A stretch of DNA of 64,000 nucleotides. Origin: Oribacterium sp. WCC10. Its GTDB lineage: Bacteria; Bacillota; Clostridia; Lachnospirales; Lachnospiraceae. The stretch is taken from assembly GCF_900113415.1 (NCBI RefSeq), contig NZ_FOPH01000004.1:62001-126000 (forward strand), read 5' to 3'. A program made the position numbers and the translations under genes. This document shows positions 61,069-64,000 of the stretch, piece after piece (the stretch's first letter is position 1; each line of letters starts with the position of its first letter). The notes under the pieces are model-generated. The model made no database searches. It had not been told where the DNA came from and saw only the letters and a program-made list of their open reading frames with translations.

Positions 61069-61167
61069 TTAGCTCTAATTTCAGACATAACTTTAACGAT
61101 CTGATTGTTTCATATATAGTACAGTTCTCATTGTATGCCAGATGAACAGACTCTATAGAGTTTCTTT

Positions 61168-62520
61168 TCATTCCTCTTCTATCACATGTGCATTCTGTAT
61201 CATTATCGGCATCCCTATTGCCTTACATAACGTTACCAGACTGCTTTGATCTCCATAGTAGGCATCTGCCATAACAAGTGCCCTGTCCATATCTGCCGTG
61301 TCATCATAGATGCCAAAATCCTCAGACTTATATCTTTCCACGATTTTCTCGTAAGCCGCATAAAGCTGTGGTCTCATAGAGCATATAGTTGCCTTTATAA
61401 GAGGATGGGGTCTCCAAAGAAGTGTAACCTCATTCCGATGCTCCTTAAATATCCTGAATACATCCAGCATCTTTCTGAGCATCTGCTCGGATTCCTGAAG
61501 TAGTGTTCCTACACTTGTGTTGTAAATGATTATCTTTTTACGACTTCCGTCATTTCTGTAGATGTATTTCTTCCACTCCATAGGCATCTCCACGTCATCT
61601 ATAGTCATAGACTTTATCTTTTCAATCTTTGGCGAGCCTGTTCCCTTTATTTTCTGTTCGAAATATTCGCGGTTTTCCTCTCCCGTCAGATTCACCATGC
61701 ATTCCACATAAGCTTTACGCATATTTTCTGACTGAACTATAACTTCATGAGCATTGATAACAGCAGGAGTTTCTATAAAATGTTTTATTCCTTCGATAGC
61801 CGCTTTATTTCCCGGATCTATTTCTTCCAGAACGAAATACGGGATATAAACAAGCTTATCTGTAAACTTCCTTATGTTACTCGAGTAAAAATACGGATGT
61901 ACACTTGTAACATAGTTCGCATCATCATAAGGATTATGGATGTATATCTCATCTGGATGATTCTTTTCAAGATTGTAATTTTCATAGAAAACTACAGGCA
62001 CATCCTTAGGAAATTGCCCTCCCTCGTAGTGCAGTTCCTTGAATGAACCGTCAGGATTCTTGTCATAGTATGGAATAGGTATAACCTTGGCATCCACCAG
62101 CGGATCTGCATCAGCTTTTTTCCACACACTTTCCAGTGAATCCCACATTGATGCCTTGTAAGGAAGAAAAACCACTTCTTTTGTGTCAGGAATCTCATAA
62201 AGGAATTTATTGGAAATGTCGATGAAACTTTTCTTCAACCTCTTTTGAATGCTCTTTTTTTCAGCATTTCCCGTTGAAATCTCCTGATGAATTTGAAACA
62301 ACAGCTCGCAATATGCTTCAAGAGACTTCACAGCTGTTGTTCCTTCACCTTCTGTTTCATCAATCTTTGTACCTACTGCAACAGCTGTGTTCTGGCAGTC
62401 GGATAGACAGATTGTGGCAGTATCAACATCATTTTTTTCAATACTCTCAAGTATTTTTTCATGAGCTTCCGGTAAAAGCGCAATAAGCTCTGCCAATTGA
62501 TTTTTCAAAACCTTCCGCAT
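61168..62520 (-). CDS. CDP-glycerol/polyol phosphotransferase-like enzyme with N-terminal 'CQ' module
   Basis: A 450-residue protein. Residues 8-82 are the helical CQ module (LSDCQNTAVAVGTKIDETEG, LEAYCELLFQIHQEI). Residues 110-450 resemble the two-domain CDP-glycerol glycerophosphotransferase fold: VVFLPYKASMWDSLESVW and KLVYIPYFVLEEIDPG in the first half, then KKIIIYNTSVGTLLQE, VTLLWRPHPLI and MADAYYGDQSSLVTLC in the second. It is complete here, whereas the same two halves are split between genes 26903-28837 and 29095-29463. Upstream of rpe, tarI and the dehydrogenase, it likely uses the CDP-pentitol they make. ATG 62520 has AGGAG upstream. Confidence 0.82.
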   Translation of the reverse strand: MRKVLKNQLAELIALLPEAHEKILESIEKNDVDTATICLSDCQNTAVAVGTKIDETEGEGTTAVKSLEAYCELLFQIHQEISTGNAEKKSIQKRLKKSFIDISNKFLYEIPDTKEVVFLPYKASMWDSLESVWKKADADPLVDAKVIPIPYYDKNPDGSFKELHYEGGQFPKDVPVVFYENYNLEKNHPDEIYIHNPYDDANYVTSVHPYFYSSNIRKFTDKLVYIPYFVLEEIDPGNKAAIEGIKHFIETPAVINAHEVIVQSENMRKAYVECMVNLTGEENREYFEQKIKGTGSPKIEKIKSMTIDDVEMPMEWKKYIYRNDGSRKKIIIYNTSVGTLLQESEQMLRKMLDVFRIFKEHRNEVTLLWRPHPLIKATICSMRPQLYAAYEKIVERYKSEDFGIYDDTADMDRALVMADAYYGDQSSLVTLCKAIGMPIMIQNAHVIEEE

Positions 62521-62535
62521 ACCATACTCCTATTA

Positions 62536-62617
62536 TATGACGTGAGTGTCAAAAAAAGCATTTGCCACTCACTGATTAGCGCCAACGCACGCATTCGTGT
62601 GCAATGTGCTGCATCAT
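62536..62617. repeat. Dispersed palindromic repeat, copy B (rearranged)
   Basis: TATGACGTGAGTGTCAAA to CACTCACTGAT (62536-62576) matches copy A at 56396-56433 in inverse orientation, while GTGCAATGTGCTGCATCAT (62599-62617) matches copy A at 56377 in direct orientation. The two segments have therefore been inverted relative to each other between copies. It lies directly upstream of the transferase gene. Confidence 0.6.
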
Positions 62618-62625
62618 GCTATGCT

Positions 62626-64000
62626 TCATTCCTCTCCCATTATCTCCGAAAGCAGCTCCCAATCAAGCTCATCCGCCGCCTCACTGAGCCTTTGCACCTT
62701 TGCCCTGTCCTTTTCCGGAAGGGCATATCTTGAAAGTGATTCCAGAATGCCTGTCAGTTCATCATAATCATAGTCATTGACGGCATTCTTTATTGCTTCG
62801 TAAGCCTTACCCAAACCTATAGGATTTATTTCACCGGCATTGCCAACCTTTTCCTCTTCAAGATCATACTGATATGACATGATCTTTTTGGCAAGCATGA
62901 AAAGCTCAGGTGCCTTTTCGTCGATATCATCGATCTCTCCGGTATCGCCATCCTTCTCAAGAATCGCACACAGACGACTGAGTCTCACGAAACCCACAAG
63001 GGCAGAGGAACTCTTAAGAGCATGTACCTTGATGGTGAATCCGGGAATATCTCTTTTGTCATATAGTTCCTGTATCTCTTCAACAGACTTCGGAAATCTC
63101 TTCATGTATTCTTTCAGATTCTGAACGAACCTCTTTGGACCGGCACAGGCATTAAGAGCATGATAAATGTCAAGCTCTTCATTCATAAACAGAGTCACAG
63201 GATATGGCGGGCCTGAAACATTACCCTCCTTGTCCATATGAAGCTCTGTAGGTCCTCCCTCTTCATCAGCTGACTTTTGAGGAACCTGATTGATGTGAAT
63301 GTATTCCTTTGGAAGATACTGGATTATGGTTTCTTCAAGTACCTGAGGCTTTATGGGTTTTGTTACATAGTCGTCAAACCCGGCTTTCAGGTACTGCTCT
63401 CTTGCACCGGTGATTGCATTGGCAGTGAGGCAGATAACAGGAACCGTAGCCCTCCATCCTCCAAGCGCACGGATGGCATGCAGCGTCTCGATTCCATCCA
63501 TCTGAGGCATACGATAGTCAAGAAGTATCAGATCATACTTATTCTGTTGTATCCAGCTCAGGCAGTCCGCACCGCTGATGGCCGTGTCAAGCTGCATCTC
63601 AGTTCCGTCCAGAAGTCCCTGCACCACCTGAAGGTTCATAGGTGCATCATCTACCACAAGGATTCTCGCATTCTGTGCTGTAAATCCCGGCTTGTAAACC
63701 ACATTCTGCCGCCTGTCCTTACTGATGAGAAGCGCAAAGTTACCAACCGGCGTCCAGTCCACGACTTCCTGCTTCAGATTGAAGCTGAAGGTGGATCCGA
63801 CTCCATAGATACTGTCTACTTCCAGATGACTGTCCATCGCCTGAAGCAGTTTCTGGGTAATGTTCATACCGAGACCCGTTCCTTCCACGTCTCTGTTTCT
63901 CTTTTCTTCTATACGGTCAAAGGCGTTGAAAAGTCTTGGTATGTCGCTTCTTCTTATTCCAATGCCGCTGTCGATGACATTGGCTCTTAACTCTACGATT
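62626..64000 (-). CDS. Hybrid sensor histidine kinase, C-terminal part (HATPase-receiver-HPt; N-terminus outside window)
   Basis: The frame is open to the right window edge, about 457 residues. The end of a histidine-kinase ATPase domain is visible with NVIDSGIGIRRSDIPRLFNA (G1 box) and EGTGLGMNITQKLL (G2 box). A receiver domain follows with ILVVDDAPMNLQVVQGLL, phosphoacceptor in LILLDYRMPQMDGIE and CLTANAITGAREQYLKAGF. A C-terminal HPt domain has the phosphohistidine in IKVHALKSSSALVGF. This is a phosphorelay kinase; sensor region and target are unknown. It is transcribed toward the pentitol operon, separated by the repeat at 62536-62617. Confidence 0.93.
   Translation of the reverse strand, partial: IVELRANVIDSGIGIRRSDIPRLFNAFDRIEEKRNRDVEGTGLGMNITQKLLQAMDSHLEVDSIYGVGSTFSFNLKQEVVDWTPVGNFALLISKDRRQNVVYKPGFTAQNARILVVDDAPMNLQVVQGLLDGTEMQLDTAISGADCLSWIQQNKYDLILLDYRMPQMDGIETLHAIRALGGWRATVPVICLTANAITGAREQYLKAGFDDYVTKPIKPQVLEETIIQYLPKEYIHINQVPQKSADEEGGPTELHMDKEGNVSGPPYPVTLFMNEELDIYHALNACAGPKRFVQNLKEYMKRFPKSVEEIQELYDKRDIPGFTIKVHALKSSSALVGFVRLSRLCAILEKDGDTGEIDDIDEKAPELFMLAKKIMSYQYDLEEEKVGNAGEINPIGLGKAYEAIKNAVNDYDYDELTGILESLSRYALPEKDRAKVQRLSEAADELDWELLSEIMGEE

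Overview
The window reads as a motile Gram-positive anaerobe of the Lachnospiraceae (Butyrivibrio/Roseburia-like). This is inferred from the Clostridia-type order of one long flagellar operon, FliY in place of FliN, CheY inside the operon, strong AGGAGG ribosome sites and lachnospiral-type surface-glycan enzymes. No rRNA or tRNA gene was seen and the species is not identified.

Positions 1-23022 (all minus strand) are a flagellar operon. In the direction of transcription it runs fliE-fliF-fliG-fliH-fliI-fliJ-fliK-flgD-(operon protein)-flgE-flbD-motA-motB-fliM-cheY-flgC-fliY-fliO-fliP-fliQ-fliR-flhB-flhA-fliA-flgF/G-flgG (cut by the window edge). flgC sits between cheY and fliY, and flgB, fliL, flhF and flhG are not in the locus. 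FliY carries two internal copies of a FliM-like CheY-docking motif. Upstream lie a probable sigma-28-driven small RNA and a chemoreceptor gene.

Positions 25300-47869 (mostly minus) are a large glycan or glycosylation island: three DUF4422 proteins, LicD, a split CDP-glycerol-type transferase, UDP-glucose dehydrogenase, a UDP-uronate epimerase, HAD, DUF616 and GT4 enzymes, a TupA-type ATP-grasp, a probable beta-propeller and three radical SAM enzymes. Most carry the same small Rossmann-like 'YGxG' module. A second, apparently undescribed helical module ('CQ..AV..G ... E.(Y/F)CE') is shared by three enzymes in this window. The stretch 35.6-47.9 kb is clearly more AT-rich than its flanks and looks acquired.

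Three toxin-antitoxin-like modules sit in or beside this island: a type III ToxIN pair with two 38-nt antitoxin repeats (29.6-30.3 kb), a second cassette with the same layout (strong promoter, about 155-nt RNA, terminator, then a PBECR4-like nuclease, 31.6-32.3 kb) that may be a new RNA-antitoxin type, and a HEPN/MNT pair (48.1-48.8 kb).

Positions 49.6-58.1 kb are a patch of mobile and decaying DNA: a PD-(D/E)XK transposase-family gene split by an IS3-family element, fragments of similar genes, an SNF2 helicase, a LoaP antiterminator, an internally deleted rhuM and a headless XRE regulator. Positions 58.1-62.5 kb form a CDP-pentitol gene set (polyol-phosphate dehydrogenase, TarI/IspD-type cytidylyltransferase, ribulose-phosphate epimerase, CDP-polyol phosphotransferase-like enzyme), which may feed the LicD and transferase enzymes of the island. 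The right edge cuts a hybrid histidine kinase.
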